Of a DNA stretch of 37,416 nt, positions 13,361 through 19,336 are shown piece by piece. Made by a program: the position numbers and the translations under genes. The stretch comes from a virus. Under the pieces are notes generated by a model. That model was not told where the DNA came from. It did not search any database and worked only from the letters and a program-made list of their open reading frames with translations. The stretch spans positions 1 to 37,416 of IMG/VR virus record IMGVR_UViG_3300014501_000040; one strand, 5' to 3'. The stretch's first letter is position 1. Each line of letters opens with the position of its first letter.

Positions 13361-14806
13361 TCAGGAAAGGTCGAAGTCAATATCCCTCGCGATCATATTT
13401 CTGCGCCTTTGAGCCGCAAAACCTCCGAGCGGGGTCTTTCGCGCGAACCGCTTGGCCATCACGGCAATTCTCGTTGCACTCATCAAATCGTCTTGTTCCT
13501 TGACAATCTGGCCATCCTTACGATGATAGCCCCGGTATTCCTCGAACCAGTCCATCAATTGACGGGCCACCTTGAAACGCCCGGTAGCCATCCGTTGTTC
13601 CATTTCAAGAATTCCGGCCTCGGTCGAAATCGAACCATCCTCGAACTTGGCGTGGTCGGGCAACATCGCCAAACCCTGTTGCTTATACAAAGTCGAAAGC
13701 ACTTCACCAGAACCCTTGTCACGCACCGTTCCGTCCTGGGGCCACGCAACAGGGACGTTTACCCCGATTGGTTTCATCGCCAGGGCATGATGCACCGGCA
13801 GGGACAGCTTACCCTCCCCGACCATCTTTATTGCGTGGTGAACATGGACCACATCGTTATCCTTGTCCCACAGGATCAGCGCCGCAGCGAATGGATGACC
13901 AATACCGAAGTCGATCCCCCACAACGTGAACCAATGCTGCGGGATATACGTCAGCGCATCCTCTTTCAAAGTTTCCTCGTCATAGTCGAACACCCGGCCT
14001 GACCCGAGCAGCGGCTCCCCGCGGGCGCGAGCGTCGCGCTCATGCGACCGATACCCGGCCAACCGTTGCGCTTTTTCTTCCGGGGTGAAATGTTCGGCTT
14101 CGTCCAACGTCATGTTGACGATGGCGCGATCAGGACTTTGTTCTTGTTTGAACCGAAGGACTAGTTCTGTGCGCCCGAGCAATGGAGTAAAAGTCGTGAA
14201 CATGATACCATCGGGGGCCAGCCGGGTAAGAAATTCGGCGTACACATCCATCTTGCCTTCTTCGTCGCCCCAACCGAAGTCGATTTCGTCGCCCTGGAAA
14301 CCGGCGCGGCCTTCTTCGTAACTTTTGAACTGTATTGTCGAGACACCATCCTCAACGCCGTTCGTCTTGTGGGTAATCTGAATGGTATCGTAAGCGTCCG
14401 TCACGCCCCTCGATAAAGATTTGTCCACCAAGCGGTCCTTCGGAATATACCCAGTACCGAATAAACTCTCCACTCCAGGCTCGCCGCACAACTTCTTTTG
14501 CTGAATGTTGCGAACGTCCACACTCTTGATCCCCGCACACCACCCGCGCGTCGGCCGGGAGAACTTTTTTCCAGTCCACCATTTCGGATAATCTCCCGTC
14601 ACATGACACGCCGCCTCGAACGCACCGGCTTCGGACTTGCCGGCGCGGTTCGCGGCCATGAACATTCGCTCGCGCTTGGTACGCCCAAGATCAAAAAACA
14701 ATTTCTGTTTCGGGTACGGCTTGAACAACCGTATCTTGTTGTACTTGCGGAATGCGGCGAGTTCTTCCAGCGTTCCGAGAAGTTCAGCCAGCTTTGGATT
14801 GGCCAT
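13361..14806 (-). CDS. terL: Terminase large subunit (packaging ATPase/nuclease)
   Basis: A 481-residue motor protein that translocates DNA into the prohead through the portal and cuts it. Visible motifs: ATPase Walker A AANRAGKS (residues 51-58), Walker B region EIDFGWGDEE (174-183), a coupling motif MFTTFTPLLG (202-211), and RNase H-like nuclease acids at WGIDFG (D299) and EQDDLMSA (D439/D440). I took the ATG at 14806, which overlaps the terS stop (TGATG) with GGAAG upstream; the longer frame adds only five residues. It has the size and order of a complete, active enzyme. Confidence 0.93.
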   Translation of the reverse strand: MANPKLAELLGTLEELAAFRKYNKIRLFKPYPKQKLFFDLGRTKRERMFMAANRAGKSEAGAFEAACHVTGDYPKWWTGKKFSRPTRGWCAGIKSVDVRNIQQKKLCGEPGVESLFGTGYIPKDRLVDKSLSRGVTDAYDTIQITHKTNGVEDGVSTIQFKSYEEGRAGFQGDEIDFGWGDEEGKMDVYAEFLTRLAPDGIMFTTFTPLLGRTELVLRFKQEQSPDRAIVNMTLDEAEHFTPEEKAQRLAGYRSHERDARARGEPLLGSGRVFDYDEETLKEDALTYIPQHWFTLWGIDFGIGHPFAAALILWDKDNDVVHVHHAIKMVGEGKLSLPVHHALAMKPIGVNVPVAWPQDGTVRDKGSGEVLSTLYKQQGLAMLPDHAKFEDGSISTEAGILEMEQRMATGRFKVARQLMDWFEEYRGYHRKDGQIVKEQDDLMSATRIAVMAKRFARKTPLGGFAAQRRRNMIARDIDFDLS

Positions 14807-15345
14807 CAGCCATCTTCCCAATCCTCAACCACGACTTCGGAAAATTCCACATCTATCACTCCTAGCATTTTTTTCACCGCGGCGGCGTCGAAACCGAGTT
14901 CGCCGGCCAACTGTGTCGCCCGCTCCAGCATTGCTTCCTCGGTACGGCTTTCGTCCTTGACCTTGACGGTGTGTTCGGTCTTGGCGTGCAGGCCGCTGCG
15001 GTCGAGAATGGCGAGATTGGCCTTGACCTGATCCTTGTGGCTTGGGTCGGTCGCGATCAGGGCCAGGGTCGAGACCGCAACAAGGCCACCGACATTGAGC
15101 CGGCGCTGCGCTTCCTCGTGCATAGCCTCCTGTACCCGCTCGTTGTGGGCCAGCGAATGCGCCGTAACGTTGATTTCGCTTTTGCCATTGTCGGCGTACC
15201 CCGCGGCCCGGGCGCACCGGGTATAGTCCATTGTCCCGAGTTCGGCCACGGCGCAGACGAACAGGCGTTGCTTTTCAGTCAACGCCCGCATTTTTGGCCC
15301 CAATTGGGTCTCGGGAGGGGTCTTTATGATCGTGGGAACTGGCAT
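14806..15345 (-). CDS. terS: Terminase small subunit
   Basis: About 179 residues, directly upstream of terL. The N-terminal part LTEKQRLFVCAVAELGTMDYTRCARAAGYAD is the helix-turn-helix-like DNA-recognition segment typical of small terminases (the 'Terminase_2' style). A helical oligomerisation region (LAILDRSGLHAKTEHTVKVKD) and an acidic C-terminus (VVVEDWEDG) that should contact TerL follow. The frame is open to a TTG at 15381, but that codon is part of the promoter -35 box. With a transcription start near 15346, the ATG at 15345 would be at the very 5' end of the mRNA (leaderless). The internal ATG at 15291 is the alternative. Confidence 0.85.
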   Translation of the reverse strand: MPVPTIIKTPPETQLGPKMRALTEKQRLFVCAVAELGTMDYTRCARAAGYADNGKSEINVTAHSLAHNERVQEAMHEEAQRRLNVGGLVAVSTLALIATDPSHKDQVKANLAILDRSGLHAKTEHTVKVKDESRTEEAMLERATQLAGELGFDAAAVKKMLGVIDVEFSEVVVEDWEDG

Positions 15346-15352
15346 ACTAATT

Positions 15353-15381
15353 GAATTAGCAAAAATGGGCCTTTTTGTCAA
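15353..15381 (-). promoter_or_regulatory. Leftward promoter for the terminase/late operon
   Basis: On the minus strand: perfect -35 TTGACA (15381-15376), 17-base spacer, and -10 TAATTC (15358-15353) preceded by TGC, an extended -10. It is the only strong leftward promoter signal ahead of the whole terS-terL arm. Confidence 0.72.
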
Positions 15382-15394
15382 TCCCCCGCTATTG

Positions 15395-15410
15395 TGTCAG
15401 AATTGTGACA
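15395..15410. promoter_or_regulatory. TGTCA-N6-TGACA palindrome, candidate operator
   Basis: A 5+5 inverted repeat, TGTCA (15395-15399) and TGACA (15406-15410), lies 14 bases upstream of the -35 box of the leftward promoter, where a regulator of late transcription could bind. No regulator is assigned. Confidence 0.4.
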
Positions 15411-15504
15411 GTGGTTTCAAAAATCGCCGCGCGTGCAAGAACTTACCCGAATATTTTTGAACGAGCGCGTTTCGCCCCCCACCCCCGACCCCACCCCGGT
15501 CTTT

Positions 15505-15629
15505 TGCAAGAAACGTGCCAATAGGACAAAACTGGTGCAAGAATTGTGCCAATAGGACACTATCGGGATGCAAGAACCGTGCCAATGGCATATAATAATT
15601 TGAACAGTTCGTGCAAGAAGCGTGCCAAT
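15505..15629. repeat. Iteron-like array of four 18-base repeats
   Basis: TGCAAGAANYGTGCCAAT-type units lie at 15505-15522 (AAACG), 15536-15553 (AATTG), 15569-15586 (AACCG) and 15612-15629 (AAGCG), all in the same orientation; only the two or three central bases vary. Start-to-start distances are 31, 33 and 43 bases, close to whole helical turns. The first two units are each followed by AGGACA. A truncated unit (TGCAAGAAC) is at 15434. Near-copies of an AT-rich segment, CATATAATAATTTG (15589) and CATGTAATAATCTG (15641), follow units three and four. The array sits between the divergent arms, fitting a replication origin or a cooperative operator. Confidence 0.72.
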
Positions 15630-15738
15630 CTGTTGAAAGCCATGTAATAATCTGTAACAATTCGTGATTGGCCAGGGATTAGCGGTCGTGTGATGAATTT
15701 GGCGTGAATAGGACCATATTAAATCTGGAGCAATGACA

Positions 15739-15957
15739 ATGCAAGCCATAGCCGACAAGTACCAAGCCATAGCCGACAAGTACGCCGGCAAGCTTTGCCT
15801 GCTTTACACCCTAAATGGCACACAAGAGGCCATTATATGCGGGCGAATGAACGAGTTTGCAACAATCCATGCGATTGACGGGCCACTATCAATTGAAGTG
15901 AACTGGCCAACCGTTGAACGCAAGATGGAAAGCGACAAACTTTTCTATACGTGCTAG
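15739..15957 (+). CDS. First rightward gene, small unknown protein
   Basis: A 72-residue protein whose N-terminus carries an exact seven-residue duplication (QAIADKY twice), caused by a perfect 21-base tandem repeat. The rest (GKLCLLYTLNGTQEAIICGRMNEFATIHAIDGPLSIEVNWPTVERKM) has the strand pattern of a small beta-barrel. I chose the ATG at 15739 because GGAG lies eight bases upstream; an ATG at 15733 is too close. As the first gene of the replication arm next to the iteron array it could be an early regulator or anti-host protein, but no family is recognised. Confidence 0.6.
   Translation: MQAIADKYQAIADKYAGKLCLLYTLNGTQEAIICGRMNEFATIHAIDGPLSIEVNWPTVERKMESDKLFYTC
15742..15783 (+). repeat. Perfect 21-base tandem duplication in coding sequence
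   Basis: Two identical 21-base copies (15742-15762 and 15763-15783) sit back to back at the start of the first rightward gene. They keep the frame and encode QAIADKY twice. The lack of any difference implies a recent slippage or duplication, or strong selection. Confidence 0.85.
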
Positions 15958-15969
15958 TTCACGAATACG

Positions 15970-16010
15970 TGACTTGGCCAGCATAGGGGGTTTACTTTCT
16001 GGCCAAGTCA
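15970..16010 (+). terminator. Perfect 12-bp hairpin after the first rightward gene
   Basis: TGACTTGGCCAG (15970-15981) and CTGGCCAAGTCA (15999-16010) form an uninterrupted 12-bp stem with a 17-base loop containing GGGGG and TTTACTTT. It starts 12 bases after the gene stop. No T-run follows (TGTTATAG), so termination would be weak or factor-dependent; it may act instead as an RNA processing or stability element. Confidence 0.55.
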
Positions 16011-16017
16011 TGTTATA

Positions 16018-16106
16018 GACGCAATGCCCATCGCAATGGCGGGAGCGAAGGCGAAACTCCGTGTAGCACTTCGTTCGCCCGCCCCAGTAGCGAAGGCCAA
16101 TGCGTC
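16018..16106 (+). ncRNA. Candidate structured RNA element
   Basis: This 89-base stretch without a gene can fold as a closed, branched structure. GACGCA (16018-16023) pairs with TGCGTC (16101-16106); GGCGGG (16038-16043) pairs with CCCGCC (16078-16083), extended by CGAA (16046-16049) with TTCG (16074-16077) across a small bulge; an inner CGAA (16052-16055) can pair with TTCG (16070-16073). It lies between a strong hairpin and an 18-codon ORF with an excellent ribosome site. It does not look like a tRNA. It could be a regulatory leader or a small phage RNA. The pairing is visible; the RNA gene call is inference. Confidence 0.4.
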
Positions 16107-16139
16107 ATATACATGGCTTGAAACCTGGAGGATAAGATA

Positions 16140-16196
16140 ATGTCGAAACACTACTCTGACCCTGCCCGCGAGACCGATGTGAAAGCCCGCACCTAA
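16140..16196 (+). CDS. 18-residue mini-ORF with strong ribosome site
   Basis: GGAGG followed by eight bases and ATG at 16140 opens a frame encoding MSKHYSDPARETDVKART. The spacing is ideal and the peptide is charged and hydrophilic. It directly follows the foldable element at 16018-16106, which would form its leader. It may be a regulatory peptide or a very small early protein. Only the translation signal supports it. Confidence 0.4.
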   Translation: MSKHYSDPARETDVKART

Positions 16197-16268
16197 ACCC
16201 CCTTAACTTGGCGAATGACGAAGCCACACAATCGCGCCAATCACGGCGCAACTAGCGGAGCGCAAGCC

Positions 16269-16979
16269 ATGCCTAGGACAAACCTTTCGGATCAATTCGA
16301 CGCAACACAACGGAAAGAGTGGAAACCTAAAATCGTTTGCCGAAATACATTCAAGTTTGAACGCGACGGCGCGACGGTTTACCGGCTGCACGGCACTGAC
16401 ATCGTGTGGATCAGGGACGGCAAAACAACACTTAATTCGGCCGGCTGGAAAACAGTCACGACTAAGGACCGGATGTCGCATTATTCGGGCTACAACGTTT
16501 ATTCCAAAAACGGTTGTTGGTATGTCGCGGGGCGCGGGAGCTGGAACGATATTCCGTATTTCGATGGCATGGTGTTGCCCGATGCTTTCAAAGCGCCGGC
16601 AAAAGGCGTTGCGACGGAAAAGCGGGAAATTAAATTGCGGGCGGATATCAAAAAGTTTGTGGCCAAGCTCGACAAGCTTTTCGAACTGCCGGCGCCGTCG
16701 CAAGGGGATTGTTGGTATTGCAGTACGTGCGTTGTTGACGGTAAGAACGCGGGCAAAAGTATGGGCGAGCTTTCGCATTCGGATCATATTGCTAGCCATG
16801 TGAAGGAAGGCTATTTGCACGGTTCGCTGATTTTGAACGCTCTTAAATGGGCCGGTTATCCGTATCCGGGAATTGTTTGGCAAATGGGGAATTCGGACCT
16901 GGCGCGGGGCAAAAAGCCGGGCATGATTAAGCGGGCTCTAAAGCGATATCTTTATCGCCAGTTCGGGCTTGTTGGCTAA
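16269..16979 (+). CDS. Conserved phage protein of unknown function
   Basis: A 236-residue soluble protein. Its N-terminal half contains a beta-rich block (FERDGATVYRLHGTDIVWI..., GWKTVTTKDRMSHYSGYNVYSKNGCWYVA, residues about 28-85) of a kind I associate with a conserved but uncharacterised phage domain. The C-terminal half is helical and contains CWYCSTC plus late histidines (SHSDHIASH, residues about 176-184), which could bind zinc. The ATG at 16269 has GGAG eight bases upstream; the open frame begins at 16215, but that start lacks a ribosome site. Function unknown. Confidence 0.7.
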   Translation: MPRTNLSDQFDATQRKEWKPKIVCRNTFKFERDGATVYRLHGTDIVWIRDGKTTLNSAGWKTVTTKDRMSHYSGYNVYSKNGCWYVAGRGSWNDIPYFDGMVLPDAFKAPAKGVATEKREIKLRADIKKFVAKLDKLFELPAPSQGDCWYCSTCVVDGKNAGKSMGELSHSDHIASHVKEGYLHGSLILNALKWAGYPYPGIVWQMGNSDLARGKKPGMIKRALKRYLYRQFGLVG

Positions 16980-17082
16980 ACATATCGAGGTGATTTTCGG
17001 GTTCGAAGGCCCGCGGGTGCGTTATTTGAGAGTGCCCGCTACCTTGCTGCCCCTCAAAACCGAGAACATGGAGAGAACATTT

Positions 17083-17107
17083 CATGCTTATCCGGTTGCC
17101 ACACACA
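17083..17107 (+). repeat. Left inverted repeat flanking methyltransferase 1
   Basis: CATGCTTATCCGGTT (17083-17097), three bases, then ACACACA (17101-17107). The reverse complement recurs at 17769-17793 with 15 of 15 and 7 of 7 matches around three differing bases, so the methyltransferase gene is bracketed by imperfect 25-base inverted repeats. Confidence 0.75.
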
Positions 17108-17125
17108 AAAGCTGAGGCCTACTAG
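17084..17125 (+). CDS. 13-codon leader ORF before methyltransferase 1
   Basis: GGAGAG then ATG at 17084 encodes MLIRLPHTKAEAY and stops with TAG immediately before the methyltransferase ATG (TAGATG). This would couple translation of the two. The ORF lies within the left inverted repeat, so it might be incidental. Confidence 0.3.
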   Translation: MLIRLPHTKAEAY

Positions 17126-17779
17126 ATGTTGACGCGAACAAAACCCAAAGCTCTTGACCTTTTCTGCTGTGCCGGCGGCGCGGGAATGGGCTTGTGGCAA
17201 GCCGGATTTGAGGTTGTCGGCGTTGATATTGAACCGCAGCCTCACTACCCCTTCGCCTTCTTCAAAGCCGACGCTCTGACGTACCCGCTCAAAGGCTTTG
17301 ATTTCGTGTGGGCCAGTCCGCCTTGTCAGGCTTACACACTGGCGCAACGTATTCGGGACAACAAGCACCCTGACCTGATCGAACCTATCAGGAAGCGGCT
17401 GCAACGCCTTGGAGTGGCATGGGCGATTGAGAACGTGGTAGGCGCACCACTCATTAACCCGATTGAACTTTGCGGGGCGATGTTTGGCTTGCAAGTTTAC
17501 CGGCATCGCCTTTTTGAGTGCTCGTTTCCTATCGAAGCCCCGCCCCACCCCGTTCACATGGCGCCCCTTCGCAAAATGGGGCGTCCCGTGCGGCCGGGCG
17601 AGTTCATGCACGTTGTCGGCAACTTTTCCGGCGTTGCCCAAGCCCGCAAGGCCATGGGGATTGACTGGATGATGCGCGACGAATTGCGGGAGGCGATACC
17701 ACCCGCTTACGCCAAGTTCATCGGAACAGCCGCAATGGCATATATCAACCAGACACAAGATGTAGGGCTGTGTGTCTAA
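17126..17779 (+). CDS. DNA cytosine-C5 methyltransferase, short form (copy 1)
   Basis: A 217-residue member of the C-5 cytosine methyltransferase family. Motif I DLFCCAGGAGMGL (residues 11-23) binds S-adenosylmethionine. VGVDIEPQ (31-38) is motif II. SPPCQ (64-68) holds the catalytic C67. ENV (102-104) is motif VI, YRHRLFE (125-131) corresponds to motif VIII, and PPAYAKFIG (192-200) to motif X. The region between motifs VIII and X is only about 60 residues, so the target recognition domain is minimal. No restriction endonuclease lies nearby, so it is probably an orphan enzyme protecting phage DNA. A paralogue is at 24282-24953. It is flanked by inverted repeats. Confidence 0.88.
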   Translation: MLTRTKPKALDLFCCAGGAGMGLWQAGFEVVGVDIEPQPHYPFAFFKADALTYPLKGFDFVWASPPCQAYTLAQRIRDNKHPDLIEPIRKRLQRLGVAWAIENVVGAPLINPIELCGAMFGLQVYRHRLFECSFPIEAPPHPVHMAPLRKMGRPVRPGEFMHVVGNFSGVAQARKAMGIDWMMRDELREAIPPAYAKFIGTAAMAYINQTQDVGLCV

Positions 17780-17793
17780 ACCGGATAAGCATG
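17769..17793 (-). repeat. Right inverted repeat flanking methyltransferase 1
   Basis: TGTGTGT (17769-17775), three bases, AACCGGATAAGCATG (17779-17793): the reverse complement of the left repeat at 17083-17107. It spans the methyltransferase stop and the ribosome site and ATG (17791) of the next gene. A third copy of its 15-base core, in the same orientation, is at 24944-24958. Confidence 0.75.
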
Positions 17794-18198
17794 GAACATT
17801 TGATTAAAGAAGCCTTTCGTCGCATGACTAGCGAACAAACTTGGCAAGATCGCGCCATCGCACTCACCGGGGGTAACAAGTCCGCCCCCGGTACAGTGCT
17901 GTTGGCCATGTTGGGGCGGTCTACCAAGCGCCCGCATTTTGGCCGGGAAGGTTATATTGACGCGCAAGGCATGGTGCGGTCCTCGATGGTTCATGCCACG
18001 AAAGGCTGGTTTCCGAATGTCCCTATCTGTGACAAGATCACGTTGCGGGACACGTTTCGGAAAATAGCCGATGAACTGAAACTATCGGACGTTGATCGGG
18101 TAGCCATGTTTGGCGAACTCAAAAAATGGTTGACACGCGACGATAGCGCAGCTTATGATCCGCGCGAGAGACTTGGCGAATGGTACAAACCCTCTTAA
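17791..18198 (+). CDS. Hypothetical early-region protein
   Basis: A 135-residue protein starting MEHLIKEAFRRMTSEQTWQD at the ATG within the right inverted repeat (GGA is seven bases upstream); a GTG 21 bases earlier is less likely. It is mixed alpha/beta and basic in the middle (LGRSTKRPHFGREG), ending RERLGEWYKPS. No motif of known function. The DNA at its 3' end (GGCGAATGG...TCTTAATGGAGA) is nearly repeated at the end of the mini-ORF at 18614-18700, indicating local recombination. Confidence 0.65.
   Translation: MEHLIKEAFRRMTSEQTWQDRAIALTGGNKSAPGTVLLAMLGRSTKRPHFGREGYIDAQGMVRSSMVHATKGWFPNVPICDKITLRDTFRKIADELKLSDVDRVAMFGELKKWLTRDDSAAYDPRERLGEWYKPS
18130..18159 (+). promoter_or_regulatory. 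Candidate promoter before the pentapeptide gene
   Basis: TTGACA (18130-18135), an 18-base spacer, TATGAT (18154-18159). Both boxes are near consensus, but they lie inside the coding sequence of the preceding gene. The predicted start near 18166 would serve the gene at 18211. Confidence 0.45.
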
Positions 18199-18210
18199 TG
18201 GAGAGAACAA

Positions 18211-18621
18211 ATGAAAATTATTCAGTTAATAACGGGTAAAGTCTTATGGGAAGGCGCGAACCTGACAGGCGCGGACCTGACAAGCACGAACCTGATGCGC
18301 GCGAACCTGATGCGCGCGAACCTGATAGGCGCGAACCTGACAGGCGCGGACCTGACAGGCGCGAACCTGAGAGGCGCGAAGCTGATGCGCGCGAACCTTA
18401 TTGTTGGTGGCCAACGGTCGGACGGGTATCTGTTTTTGCTATACCGGCACACCAACGGGGATGTGCGAGTTCGCGCGGGGTGTCGGTATTTTTCAGTAAA
18501 AGAAGCAAAAGCGCATTGGCTTGCTACCCGCAAAGGCACGCAACTAGGTAAAGAAAGTCTTGCCTTAATCGCTGGTCTTGTTGCTTTGGCAAAAATTGCA
18601 GGGTGGAAGTGTGATGATTAA
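18211..18621 (+). CDS. Pentapeptide-repeat protein
   Basis: A 136-residue protein. After a short N-terminus ([15 protein letters not shown]), about ten tandem A(N/D)LxG/R-type pentapeptides (residues about 16-66) should form a short right-handed quadrilateral beta-helix. The C-terminal 70 residues ([34 protein letters not shown]...) form a separate domain. Pentapeptide proteins such as Qnr/MfpA mimic DNA and bind gyrase; this repeat block is much shorter than theirs, so that role is only a possibility. The coding DNA is a visible 15-base tandem repeat (GCGAACCTGACAGGC-like). TAATGGAGA overlaps the previous stop and acts as ribosome site. Confidence 0.8.
   Translation: MKIIQLITGKVLWEGANLTGADLTSTNLMRANLMRANLIGANLTGADLTGANLRGAKLMRANLIVGGQRSDGYLFLLYRHTNGDVRVRAGCRYFSVKEAKAHWLATRKGTQLGKESLALIAGLVALAKIAGWKCDD
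18256..18404 (+). repeat. 15-base tandem repeats encoding the pentapeptides
   Basis: Roughly ten units alternating GCGAACCTGACAGGC, GCGGACCTGACAGGC and GCGAACCTGATGCGC in head-to-tail order. Near-identity at the DNA level suggests recent expansion and possible length variation by slippage. Confidence 0.8.
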
Positions 18622-18700
18622 GCAGCATAGCGAACTTTTGGCATTGCTCGATCAACGGTACAAGGAACTGTCGCTAGGCGAATGGAACAAATCTTCTTAA
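18614..18700 (+). CDS. 28-residue chimeric mini-ORF (recombination scar)
   Basis: The ATG overlaps the pentapeptide gene stop, and the frame encodes a peptide starting [20 protein letters not shown] and ending GEWNKSS. Its first part matches the interior of the next protein ([17 protein letters not shown]) through a 39-base perfect repeat (18643-18681 and 18857-18895). Its end matches the C-terminus of the gene at 17791-18198 (LGEWYKPS). It is therefore a hybrid left by recombination around the pentapeptide gene. It may still be translated. Confidence 0.55.
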   Translation: MIKQHSELLALLDQRYKELSLGEWNKSS

Positions 18701-18895
18701 TGGAGAAAGCTAAATGAGTGCTTTTACAGTCTGTGACTGTTGTAAGAAAGACTTGCAAACCATCAAGCAACTAGGCCAACACATCAAGGATTGTATTGTA
18801 TTGGCTCCGCCGCACCGGGCGCGTGACAAGTTTCACGCGCAAAGTGAACTGTTGGTATTGCTCGATCAACGGTACAAGGAACTGTCGCTAGGCGA
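18643..18895 (+). repeat. 39-base direct repeat pair
   Basis: The same 39 bases occur at 18643-18681 and 18857-18895 without a mismatch, 214 bases apart. The first copy is in the mini-ORF, the second inside the gene at 18714-19097. Confidence 0.85.
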
Positions 18896-19097
18896 TGGCA
18901 AGCCATATCGTGTTCCGGTTTGGAATGCGACTGACTTGGCACGGATTGATCGGGCGGTTGCTTTGCACGCACAGGCCAACATCCATGACCCGTTCGCTGC
19001 TGGTCGGATGCGGTTGCATTTGACACGCGCGCTTGACAGTTCAGGCGAAGTCCTCCGCGCCGCGTCTGGCACAATCGCAGCGAGGCATGTGCTATGA
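18714..19097 (+). CDS. Small protein with N-terminal zinc-finger-like motif
   Basis: A 127-residue protein. The N-terminus, FTVCDCCKKDLQTIKQLGQH and then IKDC, has two cysteines (C-x2-C), a histidine and a final cysteine spaced like a C2HC zinc finger (residues about 7-27). It continues with a helical part that contains the segment duplicated in the preceding mini-ORF. No catalytic motif is seen. It is preceded by TAATGGAGA as ribosome site and overlaps the next gene (ATGA). Nucleic-acid or protein binding is likely; function unknown. Confidence 0.65.
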   Translation: MSAFTVCDCCKKDLQTIKQLGQHIKDCIVLAPPHRARDKFHAQSELLVLLDQRYKELSLGDGKPYRVPVWNATDLARIDRAVALHAQANIHDPFAAGRMRLHLTRALDSSGEVLRAASGTIAARHVL

Positions 19098-19336
19098 TTG
19101 ATGCTGACCTGGAACTGTGGCGCGCGGTAATGGCCCAAGCTTTTACCGACTTGAGGCTATCGCCGACACTCAAGGACAAAGTATCGCGGCGGGCGAGGCG
19201 CAACGCAATCAAGTGGTTCACAACACGCAGCGATGACCTGGAAACAGTGTGCGAGTGTGCCAATCTCTCGCCGCACACAGTCATGCAGGAAGCCCGAAAT
19301 CTTCTTAATGGAAAAAAAGTGGAGAAATCTAAATGA
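19094..19336 (+). CDS. Small helical, HTH-like protein
   Basis: An 80-residue, Arg/Lys-rich helical protein. The segment WFTTRSDDLETVCECANLSPHTVMQEARNLL (residues about 43-73) has the helix-turn-helix look of small phage DNA-binding proteins. It is coupled on both sides by ATGA overlaps. It may be an early transcription regulator. The fold is guessed from pattern, with no family assigned. Confidence 0.6.
   Translation: MIDADLELWRAVMAQAFTDLRLSPTLKDKVSRRARRNAIKWFTTRSDDLETVCECANLSPHTVMQEARNLLNGKKVEKSK

Noticed and set aside
15379-15381. TTG start for the small terminase gene
   Set aside because: The TTG is the first half of the perfect -35 box TTGACA; transcription would begin downstream of it.
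15505-15629. A CRISPR array at the 18-base repeats
   Set aside because: The repeats are too short and the spacers are only 13-25 bases and uneven; two of them even share AGGACA. No cas genes are nearby.
15397-15791. Minus-strand frames across the iteron region
   Set aside because: Their translation merely repeats the iterons (ARFLH, AQFLH, GTFLA) and there is no ribosome site. The repeat structure of the DNA explains them.
16018-16106. A tRNA gene
   Set aside because: There is no T-loop GTTCRANNC consensus in place, no anticodon stem of the right geometry and no CCA end.
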